DNA from: Bartonella melophagi K-2C | GTDB taxonomy: Bacteria > Pseudomonadota > Alphaproteobacteria > Rhizobiales > Rhizobiaceae | NCBI RefSeq assembly: GCF_000278255.1 | Contig: NZ_JH725081.1 | Location: 561,868-625,867, forward strand | Direction: 5' to 3' | Length of the DNA stretch: 64,000 bases | Part shown: positions 9,334 through 18,521 of the stretch, piece after piece | Position numbering within the stretch: the first letter of the stretch is position 1 | How the letters are laid out: each line of letters begins with the position of its first letter | Position numbers and translations under genes: made by a program | The notes under the pieces: model-generated | What the model saw: only the letters and a program-made list of their open reading frames with translations | What the model was told of the DNA's origin: nothing | The model's database searches: none

Positions 9334-9746
9334 AGTCCATAGTGGAGACTAAAATAGTTTTAGTATAAAAATTGTATTCTCAAAAAAATAATCCCCAATT
9401 TTTCAATATTATGCACGAAACTAAAAAATGCTTAATTCTGAATCTGTTAAAGCAAATCATTAATTTATTGTTGGATTCGTTTTTTATAAAAAAGCATTTT
9501 TTTAAATCAGGGGGCTGGCACTATGAGATTGTATCAATACACTAAAATAGCTTGATGATTCGTTTTTCTTTATCAGGCTATTATATGCCCATGGGAAATA
9601 TCACCTGTTGTGTTTCTAGGTATTGTATATTGTCTACATTTTACTGTTTATTTGGTTTGGTGTAAGGGCTTAATTGTAACAAATGTTATTACAATTGTAA
9701 GCATTTTGCGCTGTATTGATAACATTCTTAATTATTTTGAGGGTTA
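9334..9746. other. gene-free stretch before the YbjN gene
   Basis: This 413-base gap has no credible reading frame. It presumably carries the promoter of the ybjN-type gene; a TTATTACAATTGTAA palindrome-like stretch near 9684-9698 is visible, of unknown meaning. Confidence 0.45.
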
Positions 9747-10250
9747 ATGATGAGGCTTGCCTTTAACGCTGCGGAAAGAGAAGAGCATCCAGTCGATTTT
9801 ATCGAACAGATTGCCTATAGGTACGACTGGTCTTTTGAGCGGAATGCAGAAGATGAAATTAATGTTTGCGTAGAAGGAAAATGGGCTAATTATCGTCTTG
9901 CTTTTTCATGGATGGAAGAACAAGAAGCTCTTCATTTAGCTTGTGCTTTTGATCTTTCTATTGAAAGTACTCGAACAACAGAAATGCACCGCTTATTATT
10001 GGCAATTAATGAAAAGTTGTTACTAGGGCATTTTGATTATTGGCAAGGAGACAATTCAGTTATTTATCGACAAGGTCTTCTTTTAGCTGGTGGGGTGCAT
10101 CCATCCCATGTACAAGTTGAAACATTGTTGATCCACGCTCTTAAAGTTTGTGAAAGTCATTATACTGCTTTTCGAATGGTAGCTTGGATGGGTGAAAGTG
10201 CTTATAAGGCATTACAATATGCTTTATTTGAGACTGTAGGAAATGCTTAA
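9747..10250 (+). CDS. YbjN domain-containing protein
   Basis: This 167-residue soluble protein matches the YbjN family common in Rhizobiales (HPVDFIEQIAYRYDWSFER near the start; later RQGLLLAGGVHPSHVQVETL). It resembles the fold of type III secretion chaperones. Overexpressed E. coli YbjN affects motility and stress traits; the role here is unknown. GAGGG lies upstream; the second ATG, at 9750, has the better spacing (6 bases) and may be the real start. A terminator follows, so it is transcribed on its own. Confidence 0.85.
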   Translation: MMRLAFNAAEREEHPVDFIEQIAYRYDWSFERNAEDEINVCVEGKWANYRLAFSWMEEQEALHLACAFDLSIESTRTTEMHRLLLAINEKLLLGHFDYWQGDNSVIYRQGLLLAGGVHPSHVQVETLLIHALKVCESHYTAFRMVAWMGESAYKALQYALFETVGNA

Positions 10251-10271
10251 AATCATTTAGTCAATTTGTTT

Positions 10272-10301
10272 TCTGATTAATTCTTAATCAGAGGCTTTTT
10301 G
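10272..10301 (+). terminator. intrinsic terminator after the YbjN gene
   Basis: A 9-bp perfect stem TCTGATTAA/TTAATCAGA (10272-10280, 10284-10292) has a 3-base loop. GGCTTTTT follows on the plus strand. The convergent histidine kinase gene ends just beyond it. Confidence 0.7.
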
Positions 10302-10308
10302 GTATATT

Positions 10309-11649
10309 TTATAGAGGAATGTCAATAATAGCGCGCAAGCCCCCTAATGGGCTGTCGTCTAATTGAATATTCCCCCCGTGGCTACGCGCGATATCTTGGG
10401 CAATGGCAAGACCAAGACCTGTTCCACTTGCATCTTGATTACGCGCTTTATCAAGTCTAAAAAATGGTTTAAATACTTCTGTACGCATGTTTTTATGAAT
10501 GCCCGGTCCATTATCATCAATAATGATAATAAGTGATTCTTGTTGGGATGTAGCTGCTAGTTTAATGGTGTTTGCATAATGAAATGCATTTGATACAAGA
10601 TTGCTAACCAAACGCGTAAAAGCATGAGGGCGTACTTGTATCTGTGGAGGGCCTTGAATTGTGTAAGAGAATTGACGTTTATGAAGATGAGCTTCGGTAG
10701 AGAATTTTTGCATAAGGGTATTTAAATCAAGAGAACTGACATTTTCACCGCTTTCTCCACGTGCAAAAGCGAGATAATCTTCTAACATATTTTGCATATC
10801 ACGAACATCTTGCTCAAGCGGGCTAATATCAAAATCTGTACTTGCTAAGGCTAGTTGGAGCTTAAAACGTGTAAGAATAGTTCTTAAATCATGACTTACA
10901 CCTGAGAGCATCATAGTACGTTGTTCAATTTGGCGCTCAATACGTTCACGCATGCGTAGAAAGGCGATACCAGCACGGCACACTTCATCAGCTCCTTGTG
11001 GTTGAAAATCTTTTGGTAGGGGACGTCCCCGTCCAAAACTTTCAGCTGCTTCAGCAAGTTGTTGGATCGGTTTGATTTGATTGCGTAAGAAGTAAATAGC
11101 TATCAGTAATAAAACAAGAGCTGTTCCTACCATCCAGCTTAAGAAGATACCGGTATTGGAAGCATAAGCTTGACTGCGCATAGCAAAGACGCGCAAAATA
11201 CTGTTATCAAGACGGATACGAATTTCGACAAAGTTAGAATCGCCTACTGTATCAATCCAGAAGGGGCGGTTAATTTGATGGGTAATTTCTTCACTAAGGA
11301 AATAGTCAAGAATTGCAAAAAATGGTTTAGGACCAGGAGGAGGCAAGGGGTCAGGGGGTAAGATAGAAATATTTAATCCCATACGCTGCTGTGCAATGCG
11401 CTTGATATCTTCATAGTTATGTTGTTGCGGATATGTTTCAATTATATCAATAATGGCAGCAATATCATGGACAATAGCGGTTGAGAGACGCTCAGTTACC
11501 ATTTGCCAGTGGCGTTCCATAAAGACATGGGCAATCACTGTTTGCAGGAGCACCATAGGAGCGATAATAATAATCAAAGAGCGGGCATAAAGACGCTTAG
11601 GCATTTGCCTCGTTAACCACTGAGCAAATTGTCTTGCGAGTTTAATCAT
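10309..11649 (-). CDS. sensor histidine kinase, EnvZ-like
   Basis: This 446-residue inner-membrane kinase pairs with the response regulator just upstream. Membrane helices lie at about 24-45 and 167-188, enclosing a periplasmic domain with a Pro-rich stretch near 99-109. A HAMP linker follows. The H-box reads SHDLRTILTRF with phospho-acceptor His253; EnvZ has HDLRTPLTR, so the Pro after Thr is Ile here. The ATPase domain has the N-box SNLVSNAFHYA, G1 DDNGPGI and G2 GTGLGLAI. Its start lies 9 bases after the regulator stop with no clear ribosome site, so it probably depends on coupling. The signal sensed is unknown. Confidence 0.9.
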   Translation of the reverse strand: MIKLARQFAQWLTRQMPKRLYARSLIIIIAPMVLLQTVIAHVFMERHWQMVTERLSTAIVHDIAAIIDIIETYPQQHNYEDIKRIAQQRMGLNISILPPDPLPPPGPKPFFAILDYFLSEEITHQINRPFWIDTVGDSNFVEIRIRLDNSILRVFAMRSQAYASNTGIFLSWMVGTALVLLLIAIYFLRNQIKPIQQLAEAAESFGRGRPLPKDFQPQGADEVCRAGIAFLRMRERIERQIEQRTMMLSGVSHDLRTILTRFKLQLALASTDFDISPLEQDVRDMQNMLEDYLAFARGESGENVSSLDLNTLMQKFSTEAHLHKRQFSYTIQGPPQIQVRPHAFTRLVSNLVSNAFHYANTIKLAATSQQESLIIIIDDNGPGIHKNMRTEVFKPFFRLDKARNQDASGTGLGLAIAQDIARSHGGNIQLDDSPLGGLRAIIDIPL

Positions 11650-11658
11650 TACTTACGT

Positions 11659-12363
11659 CTATTCAATTGAAAGTTTATAACCGATCCCTCGCACAGTTTG
11701 AAGCCATATAGGGGTTGCCGGGTCTTTTTCGATTTTGCGACGTAAACGATTGATTTGTACGTCAATGGTACGTTCACTTATCTCGCTGTCACCTGTTGCG
11801 AATTTATGGCGTGGAATTGTATTACCTGCGTGTTCGGCAAAAATAACCATCATTTCTTGTTCTTTATCTGTTAGTTTGATGACTTCTCCTCCTTTTTTTA
11901 GTTCACGTCGTGAAATTGAAAACATATAGGGTCCAAAAACAATTTGTTCGATTTTGGACTGGTTAGGTGAGAAACCACGCCGTAAAATGGCGTTAATGCG
12001 AAGTAAAAGTTCACGAGGATTAAATGGCTTGGATAGATAATCATCTGCTCCTGCTTCTAACCCATGGATACGATTATCTGTTTCTGATAAAGCCGTTAAC
12101 ATTAGGATGGGGACATTTTTTGTTTGGCGTAATGAAAGGGTAAGATCAATGCCATTTTCACCGGGCATCATCACATCAACAATGAGAAGATCAAAATCTA
12201 GGCTTGTGAGTTGACGTCTGGCTTCATCAGCATTAGCAGAAACTGAAACACGAAATCCGTTTTTAATAAGAAATTGAGATAAGAGGCTACGAATACGCGT
12301 GTCATCATCAATAACAAGGAGATGAGGTGCATCATCGCGTAAAACGTTAACGGGGTCGGTCAT
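11659..12363 (-). CDS. OmpR-family response regulator
   Basis: This 234-residue protein has a receiver domain (about 14-128) with acidic pair Asp19/Asp20, phospho-acceptor Asp63 in IVDVMMPG, Thr90 and Lys112 in SKPF. The C-terminal winged-helix DNA-binding domain (about 140-232) has KLTDKEQEMMVIF and the recognition region ISERTIDVQINRLRRKIE. It is the first gene of a two-gene operon with the kinase. AAGG lies before the ATG. It most resembles OmpR-like regulators paired with EnvZ-like kinases; targets cannot be read from the sequence. Confidence 0.93.
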   Translation of the reverse strand: MTDPVNVLRDDAPHLLVIDDDTRIRSLLSQFLIKNGFRVSVSANADEARRQLTSLDFDLLIVDVMMPGENGIDLTLSLRQTKNVPILMLTALSETDNRIHGLEAGADDYLSKPFNPRELLLRINAILRRGFSPNQSKIEQIVFGPYMFSISRRELKKGGEVIKLTDKEQEMMVIFAEHAGNTIPRHKFATGDSEISERTIDVQINRLRRKIEKDPATPIWLQTVRGIGYKLSIE

Positions 12364-12510
12364 TATTTAAAACCTTGACGAAAATCCAGTTTCCAATAAG
12401 ACCCAGTCTACATAAGTTGTGTCAAGCTGTCGAGCAGGCAATTTTTGATTTTATAAATGCATGAAAAGTGTTATTTATTTGATAAATATTTCATTTTTAA
12501 AAAGGGTACT

Positions 12511-13155
12511 ATGAGTAATCTGAGCGCACATATTATTCCGGTTACATCTTTCCAACAAAATTGTACTTTACTTTTTGATGATAAAAGTAAAAAGGGGGTT
12601 TTAGTTGATCCGGGTGGTGACTGGCCTAAAATCCAAGCTGCAATTCAAGAGGTAGATGTTATTGTTGAAGCTATTTGGATAACACATGGTCATGTTGATC
12701 ATGTAGGAGCGGCGATGCAAGCTAAAGAGGAACTTAATGTTAAAATTATTGGTTCACATCGTGGTGATCAACCAGTTATGGAAGATGTAGTCGAAAGGGC
12801 GAAAGTCTATCGCATGCCTGATGTGCGTATTTGCGTACCTGATCAATGGTTGGAAGATGGTGATAGCGTTGATTGTGCTGGACATGTGTTTGATGTTTTG
12901 CATATCCCTGGTCACACCCCTGGGCATGTGATTTATTTCAATAAAAAAAAGCGTTTGGCTTTAGTGGGTGATGTTCTCTTTCGTGGTTCTATTGGGCGTA
13001 CTGATTTTCCCTTATCTTCTCACGAGGAATTGATGAAATCCATTGAAGAAAAAGTTTTACCCTTAGGTGATGACGTCAGTTTTATTTCTGGGCATGGACC
13101 AGAAAGCACAATAAATTATGAACGCCGCTTCAATCCTTTTCTTCAAGGAATTTAA
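12511..13155 (+). CDS. metallo-beta-lactamase-fold hydrolase (glyoxalase II-like)
   Basis: This 214-residue protein starts at the ATG at 12511 (AAAAGGG upstream), not at the upstream ATG at 12457. The metal motif THGHVDH gives His59, His61, Asp63 and His64. More ligands are in HIPGHTPGH, VGDVLF and SGHGPES. The family (YcbL-like) has glyoxalase II-type thioesterase activity on S-lactoylglutathione, but substrates vary. It is divergent from the two-component genes and ends at a terminator shared with the BA14K-family gene. Confidence 0.9.
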   Translation: MSNLSAHIIPVTSFQQNCTLLFDDKSKKGVLVDPGGDWPKIQAAIQEVDVIVEAIWITHGHVDHVGAAMQAKEELNVKIIGSHRGDQPVMEDVVERAKVYRMPDVRICVPDQWLEDGDSVDCAGHVFDVLHIPGHTPGHVIYFNKKKRLALVGDVLFRGSIGRTDFPLSSHEELMKSIEEKVLPLGDDVSFISGHGPESTINYERRFNPFLQGI

Positions 13156-13169
13156 TAATGAGTGAAAGA

Positions 13170-13198
13170 AAAACCCCCGCTTTAAAACGGGGTTTTTT
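13170..13198. terminator. bidirectional terminator between convergent genes
   Basis: Arms AAAAACCCC and GGGGTTTTT (about 13170-13177 and 13189-13197) enclose an 11-base loop. The A-run on one side and the T-run on the other serve both strands. It sits between the converging hydrolase and BA14K-family genes. Confidence 0.85.
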
Positions 13199-13213
13199 CA
13201 ATATTGCTTAAAA

Positions 13214-13786
13214 TCATTGTATTGGAGCATGACAGAAATGGTCTAACCCATCGTAACCACGAAAGGTACCTGTTTTAGGGTTAAATGAGCGGTATCTTTT
13301 TGTACAATATTGAAGCCATTGTGATGTCCATGGTTGGTAGGTGGGTTGATAGGTTACTGTTGGGTGCACTTGATAAACTACTTGAGGTTGTGGTATTTCT
13401 TGATAAATAACCTGATTTTGAGGGTATGGGGCTTGATAGATTATTTGTGGTTGCGCAGGTTTTGTTAAAACATTACCAAGAATTGCACCTGTAGCGAAAC
13501 CGAGAACACCTGCCGCTAAAGCATCACCCGTGTTATTAGGGCGATTGACATAATATTGATGAGTATTGTATTGCGTTGTTTGTTCATAATGATAAGAGTG
13601 ACGTGTTGGGTTCTTGTGATGGATATGCCGTTGCTCACGATGGTATTGAGTATGGTGTTGAGGGATGCTGTTTACATTTTGCTGAATGTGAACATAATCA
13701 TTACGGGCAAATGTTGTGGTTAATGATGTTGAAATGGTTGCAGTCGATATTGTTGATAATATTACTAATTTGGTCAATTTGTTCAT
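13214..13786 (-). CDS. BA14K-family exported protein with glycine zipper
   Basis: This 190-residue protein has a signal peptide (about 1-27). A His/Gln/Tyr/Asn-rich low-complexity part (about 30-85) follows, then a glycine-zipper hydrophobic segment (about 90-108, LAAGVLGFATGAILGN). A Pro/Gln/Tyr/Val-rich linker with repeated IIYQ/VIYQ/VVYQ motifs comes next. The C-terminus (WLQYCTKRYRSFNPKTGTF, then GYDGLDHFC) matches BA14K, a Brucella immunoreactive, lectin-like protein family. GGGAG precedes the ATG. It is probably surface or periplasmic and may be antigenic. Function is inferred from the family only. Confidence 0.85.
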   Translation of the reverse strand: MNKLTKLVILSTISTATISTSLTTTFARNDYVHIQQNVNSIPQHHTQYHREQRHIHHKNPTRHSYHYEQTTQYNTHQYYVNRPNNTGDALAAGVLGFATGAILGNVLTKPAQPQIIYQAPYPQNQVIYQEIPQPQVVYQVHPTVTYQPTYQPWTSQWLQYCTKRYRSFNPKTGTFRGYDGLDHFCHAPIQ

Positions 13787-14523
13787 AACATACTCCCTTT
13801 ATAAATTTATATTATTCATACTTTATATGCATTAAGCTGAATGTAACCTGAACGGTTTTTAATTTTTTAATAAAACGAATAAAGAAGCCATTTAGTTGAG
13901 AATAAATTATAAAATAACAAAAAAACTACCCTTAAAATCTAATTTCACAAAACATATTATACTAGATTAACACATAAAATGTTAATATTTAAAATTTTGT
14001 TTTTTATTACGATGTTTTATATCGGATATATTTTGTACACCATTTAATCTAGTAAGGTCTAAATCTTAGAACATAGAAATATAATAAAAATATCAATGCT
14101 ACCATTATTGAAGTTAATGAAATTAAAATTCTCATTGTTTTTTAAAAATTTACTTATCCGTTTAAGGTGTAGAATATTTTATGTGGTAGCTTTTTAAAGG
14201 TAGATAATAAAACTATGTCCTATACTATATACAAATTAGTATATTAAGATAGCTTTTAATATATGAAAAGTTCTTTTTTGATTAGTTTTTTCTCATTTCA
14301 AAATTAGGGAATAGCTCTTTTATAACTTTTTGATATTTTAATTTATCCAAATATGATAAGGTTTTTTGAGCAGAAAATATTTGACACAGGCTTTATTCAT
14401 ACAATCTACTTTCTTATATCATTTTTTTATTTTAAAATGGTTTAAAAAGATTAAGTCTTTTTATTTTTCTATGGATTATAGGAACAGAAAAATATAACTT
14501 TTTGATTATAGACTTAGAGCTTA
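13787..14523. other. gene-free AT-rich stretch between two minus-strand genes
   Basis: These 737 bases are very AT-rich and show no reading frame with coding character. The left end must hold the promoter of the BA14K-family gene, since both flanking genes run leftward. I found no terminator for uvrB, whose 3' end is at the right. Confidence 0.55.
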
Positions 14524-17088
14524 CTAATGTTTTGAACGACCATTTTTTGTAAAGCGTTTCCGTTTTCTAGTTGTATGAGAGTCATTTTTAGAAGTGCTAG
14601 TAGTTGAAGAGACTTTAGCTTCCTTTATTACTTTCTTATCAAGAGTTTTTTTCTGCAGCTTTTTTTCTATTGGATGATTTTCTAAAAGACCGACATCCAT
14701 AGTAGGTCCCATATGGTCAAGATCAGGTTTGGAGAAAAGACTTGACTGTATCGTGGTCTCATTAGTGGAATATTCATTATTATCATGTGTTAAGAGGTCA
14801 TCAGCAATTGTTAATTCTATTTTCTGTAGCCGTTTGATTTCATCACGAAGTCGAGCTGCTTCTTCAAAGTTAAGATTGGCAGCTGCTTCACGCATTGATT
14901 TTTCGAGATGCTGAATATGGTTGGCTAAATTATTATCAACTCTATTATTTTGTGCGATAAAATCAGGAATATCTGCATGATGATTATTTTCGTAAACTGA
15001 ATTAAGGACATCACTGATATTTTTTTGGATACTGGTGGGGGTTATACGGTGTTCTTCATTATAGGCTATTTGCTTTTGTCGACGTCGTGTTGTTTCTTGC
15101 AATGCTCGTTCTATGGAGTTGGTGATTGTGTCTGCATAAAGAATAACATGACCATCTACATTACGCGCAGCTCTTCCAATTGTTTGAATAAGAGAGGTTT
15201 CTGAGCGTAAAAATCCTTCTTTGTCAGCATCTAAAATAGCGACAAAGCTGCATTCTGGAATGTCTAATCCTTCTCGCAGGAGGTTAATACCAATTAAAAC
15301 ATCAAAAGTGCCAAGTCGTAGGTCACGAAGAATTTCAATACGCTCTAATGTATCAATGTCAGAATGCATATAGCGTACACGAATGTTGTGTTCATGGAGA
15401 TATTCTGTCAAATCTTCAGCCATACGTTTGGTTAGAACAGTTACTAATGTACGATAGCCTTTTTTAATTGTTTTGCGAATTTCATTTATAACGTCATCGA
15501 TTTGTGTGCGTGCTGGGCGCACTTGTGTTAGTGGGTCAATGAGCCCTGTTGGACGAATGATTTGTTCGACAAAAACGCCGCATGTTTGTTCTATTTCCCA
15601 ACGTCCAGGTGTTGCAGAAACGGCAATCGTTTGTGGACGCATAGCATCCCATTCCTCAAAGCGTAAAGGACGGTTATCCATACAAGAGGGTAGGCGAAAT
15701 CCATATTCAGCTAGGGTTGCTTTTCGTCGAAAGTCACCCCGATACATTCCACCAATTTGGGGGATAGTTACATGGCTTTCATCAATGAAAATAAGAGCAT
15801 TGTTGGGAATATATTCGAACATGGTTGGAGGTGGTTCACCAGGATTACGGCCCGTTAGATAGCGTGAGTAATTTTCAATTCCAGAACAAGAACCAGTCGT
15901 CTCTAACATTTCTAAATCAAATATTGTGCGCTGTTCTAAACGTTGCGCTTCTAAAAAGCGGCCAACGGAATTTAATTCATCAAGGCGTTGGGCTAATTCC
16001 ATTTTGATTGCTTTTATTGCTTGATTTAATGTTGGTCGTGGTGTGACATAATGTGAATTTGCATAAATTTTAATAGATTGAAGATCCCCCGTTTTTTGTC
16101 CTGTTAAAGGGTCAAATTCAGTAATTGTTTCAATTTCATCACCAAATAGCGAAATTCTCCAAGCACGATCTTCAAGGTGAGAGGGAAATATTTCGATCGT
16201 ATCACCTCTCACACGAAAAGAACCACGCGTGAAATTTATATCTTGTCGACGATATTGTTGAGTAACTAAATCAGCTAATAATTGCCGTTGATTTAATTTA
16301 TTACCTTTTTGCATTTGGAAGGTCATGGCGGTGTAAGTTTCTACTGAACCAATTCCATAGATACAGGATACAGATGCAACGATAATGACATCATCGCGTT
16401 CAAGGACAGCACGTGTTGCAGCGTGACGCATACGATCAATTTGTTCGTTAATAGAAGATTCTTTTTCGATATAAGTATCAGAACGTGCAACATAGGCTTC
16501 TGGTTGGTAATAGTCATAATAAGAGACAAAATATTCGACAGCATTTTGGGGAAAGAAACTTTTGAATTCTCCATAAAGTTGCGCAGCTAAAGTTTTATTT
16601 GGTGCCAGGATTAGAGCAGGGCGTTGTGTTTCTTCAATAATTTTAGCCATTGTGTAAGTTTTTCCTGAACCGGTAATGCCTAAAAGTACTTGAGTGCGCT
16701 CATTTTGCTCGACGCCTTCAACCAAAGCTTTAATTGCTGCTGGTTGATCTCCTGCAGGTTCAAAAGGTGTGTTTATTTGGAATGGAATTCCACCTTCAGA
16801 TTTTTCAGGGCGAATGGGGCGATGAGGTGTCCATACTGTACCATTTTTAAAAAGGGGATTATCCGACGCAATAAGCGTAGAAAGAGCTTCAACTGTTGCT
16901 GTAACACCAGTTTTTGTTGCATTGTGAGATGTAAAATCACTTGCAGTTTTAAAGGAAATATCAGACTCTATTACTGGATTAGAGCTGGTAGCAGAAGGTT
17001 GTTTAACAATTGCAGTATGGCCTGTTTTTATCTTACAGGATGTTTTATTAGATTTTGGGACAGGTCTTTTAGGTTTTTGGTACGACAT
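14524..17088 (-). CDS. uvrB: excinuclease ABC subunit UvrB
   Basis: UvrB is the damage-verifying helicase-like subunit of nucleotide excision repair. The core is intact: Walker A GITGSGKT (about 137-144), the beta-hairpin region [19 protein letters not shown], and helicase motifs up to QTIGRAARN. The C-terminal UVR motif ([19 protein letters not shown]) binds UvrC. At 854 residues it is much longer than the usual ~670: it has about 98 extra Ser/Thr/Lys-rich N-terminal residues and a Lys-rich C-terminal tail of about 80. N-terminal extensions occur in other Rhizobiales. No good ribosome site lies before the ATG at 17088, so a start further in is possible. Confidence 0.95.
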   Translation of the reverse strand: MSYQKPKRPVPKSNKTSCKIKTGHTAIVKQPSATSSNPVIESDISFKTASDFTSHNATKTGVTATVEALSTLIASDNPLFKNGTVWTPHRPIRPEKSEGGIPFQINTPFEPAGDQPAAIKALVEGVEQNERTQVLLGITGSGKTYTMAKIIEETQRPALILAPNKTLAAQLYGEFKSFFPQNAVEYFVSYYDYYQPEAYVARSDTYIEKESSINEQIDRMRHAATRAVLERDDVIIVASVSCIYGIGSVETYTAMTFQMQKGNKLNQRQLLADLVTQQYRRQDINFTRGSFRVRGDTIEIFPSHLEDRAWRISLFGDEIETITEFDPLTGQKTGDLQSIKIYANSHYVTPRPTLNQAIKAIKMELAQRLDELNSVGRFLEAQRLEQRTIFDLEMLETTGSCSGIENYSRYLTGRNPGEPPPTMFEYIPNNALIFIDESHVTIPQIGGMYRGDFRRKATLAEYGFRLPSCMDNRPLRFEEWDAMRPQTIAVSATPGRWEIEQTCGVFVEQIIRPTGLIDPLTQVRPARTQIDDVINEIRKTIKKGYRTLVTVLTKRMAEDLTEYLHEHNIRVRYMHSDIDTLERIEILRDLRLGTFDVLIGINLLREGLDIPECSFVAILDADKEGFLRSETSLIQTIGRAARNVDGHVILYADTITNSIERALQETTRRRQKQIAYNEEHRITPTSIQKNISDVLNSVYENNHHADIPDFIAQNNRVDNNLANHIQHLEKSMREAAANLNFEEAARLRDEIKRLQKIELTIADDLLTHDNNEYSTNETTIQSSLFSKPDLDHMGPTMDVGLLENHPIEKKLQKKTLDKKVIKEAKVSSTTSTSKNDSHTTRKRKRFTKNGRSKH

Positions 17089-17411
17089 TATGGAACATTT
17101 TATGAGTTTTTACCGTAAGAGATAAGGTAAAAAAGGCTTCAATATTATCATCAGCTTTGCATTCTACCTATTATGGAAAGGTTTTTAGCATTTTTAGTTT
17201 GATAACACTAGAGTTGCTTGTACCTATTGTTTATTTGTTGTGGGTGATAGTTTTTATGTAGTTTTTTATGATTACGCCTACTTAACTAATAATTATTGTC
17301 TTTGATAGAAATGCAGTTAGCTTAGAAAAATTAAAACAGTATAGCCACTAGAGTGGGGTGAATGGGTAAGAGTGTGTGGTGTTTGGGATTTTTAAATTCA
17401 CTCAACTGTTA
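17089..17411. other. uvrB upstream region
   Basis: This 323-base gap lies between two minus-strand genes and should contain the uvrB promoter. I saw no LexA-type box that I could defend and no hairpin. Confidence 0.4.
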
Positions 17412-17723
17412 TCAATAATGATGGTAGATAATTGAAGATGATGATATCGTATATGTATAATAGAGGTCATTTCCATTTTTAAATGATAAATAACGAGATG
17501 ATACCCAACCGGTTTGTGAGTCATAATTAATTTGGCACCAGTTATTTTTACAGCTATAGACGGTTATTAAGTGTCCTGCAGGAATGAAACCTCGAAGTGC
17601 GTGATGAATACTTGGTCCTGCTCTAAGATTAAGATTTCTTGTTACAATTGCGTTTGTGGCTTGGCTTGCGGTTGTGGTCAGGAAGAAAAAGCCTAACACA
17701 AAAAAAACAATCAATTTTTTCAT
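17412..17723 (-). CDS. small exported SH3-domain protein
   Basis: The 103-residue protein begins at the ATG at 17723 (MKKLIVFFVLGFFF), which has GAGG upstream; the longer frame adds 11 residues. After the signal peptide (about 1-22) comes one bacterial SH3 domain (NLNLRAGPSIHHALRGFIPAG, ending GWVSSRYL). A Tyr/Ser-rich tail follows. Bacterial SH3 domains often bind cell-wall peptides or proteins in the periplasm. It stands alone. The partner is unknown. Confidence 0.83.
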   Translation of the reverse strand: MKKLIVFFVLGFFFLTTTASQATNAIVTRNLNLRAGPSIHHALRGFIPAGHLITVYSCKNNWCQINYDSQTGWVSSRYLSFKNGNDLYYTYTISSSSIIYHHY

Positions 17724-18042
17724 TATTAACCTCATAGGATTTTTATATAGTTTCATTCTTCTTAGTTTTACACAATTTTGTTTAAGTTAATGATAAGGTA
17801 GAAAAATATAATTGTTCCTTTGATGTGTCTATCATTATAGGTGTTGTGGGTGAGTATTTAAGCCGAAAATGTAAATTTATCTAAAAGAATCCCAATATGC
17901 TATTTATTGTTTTTATTTTTATATGGAAAACAAGGTTTTTGTCCTATATAATAAGAAAGTTGTAAAGCTCGGGTTCCAAAAGCAATTTTGGAAGCCGTTT
18001 TTGTATTTATAAGGCCTTCTGTGTAAAAGAAAGGGACGGATC
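17724..18042. other. divergent region between the SH3 gene and greA
   Basis: This 319-base gap holds the promoter of the SH3 gene on the left and the greA promoter and leader on the right, listed separately. No additional gene is visible. Confidence 0.5.
17947..18042 (+). promoter_or_regulatory. greA promoter and leader with terminator-like hairpin
   Basis: A TATAAT box lies at 17947-17952. About 20 bases on, arms TTCCAAAA (17974-17981) and TTTTGGAA (17986-17993) form a perfect 8-bp stem with a 4-base loop. The stem extends past a G-G mismatch to 11 pairs. GTTTTTGT follows, as in an intrinsic terminator, still 37 bases before the greA start. Premature termination in the leader would give a short RNA and reduce greA expression. 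The -35 region is weak. Confidence 0.55.
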
Positions 18043-18516
18043 ATGGAAAAAGTTCCGATGACTACAACCGGTTTTGAAAATCTCAAAGAAGAGTTGCGTT
18101 GGCGCCAACAGCAGGAACGTCCAAGGATTATTGAAGCAATTTCTGAAGCACGTGCGCATGGTGATCTGTCAGAAAATGCTGAATATCATGCCGCTAAGGA
18201 AGCGCAAAGTCATAATGAAGGGCGTATAAACGAACTTGAAGATTACATTGCACGGGCAGAAGTTATAGATGTTTCTCGCCTTTCAGGTGATAGAATTAAA
18301 TTTGGGGCTACTATAAAACTTTTGAATGAAGATACTGAAGAAAAAAAGGTTTATCAGATCGTTGGTGATCAAGAAGCCGATGTAAAGACCGGTAAAATTT
18401 CTATTTCTTCACCTATTGCACGTGCACTTATTGGTAAACAAGAGGGGGATGTCATTGAGGTCAATGCTCCAGGTGGAGCGCATAATTATGAAATTATTAA
18501 GATTCAATATATCTAA
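18043..18516 (+). CDS. greA: transcription elongation factor GreA
   Basis: GreA rescues backtracked RNA polymerase by stimulating transcript cleavage in the secondary channel. The 157 residues match the family. The N-terminal coiled coil (about 1-75) carries the tip sequence [18 protein letters not shown] with the key acidic residues. The C-terminal FKBP-like domain includes [20 protein letters not shown] precedes the ATG. The lpsB-type gene begins 6 bases after its stop, so the two are likely co-transcribed. Confidence 0.97.
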   Translation: MEKVPMTTTGFENLKEELRWRQQQERPRIIEAISEARAHGDLSENAEYHAAKEAQSHNEGRINELEDYIARAEVIDVSRLSGDRIKFGATIKLLNEDTEEKKVYQIVGDQEADVKTGKISISSPIARALIGKQEGDVIEVNAPGGAHNYEIIKIQYI

Positions 18517-18521
18517 ATTTT

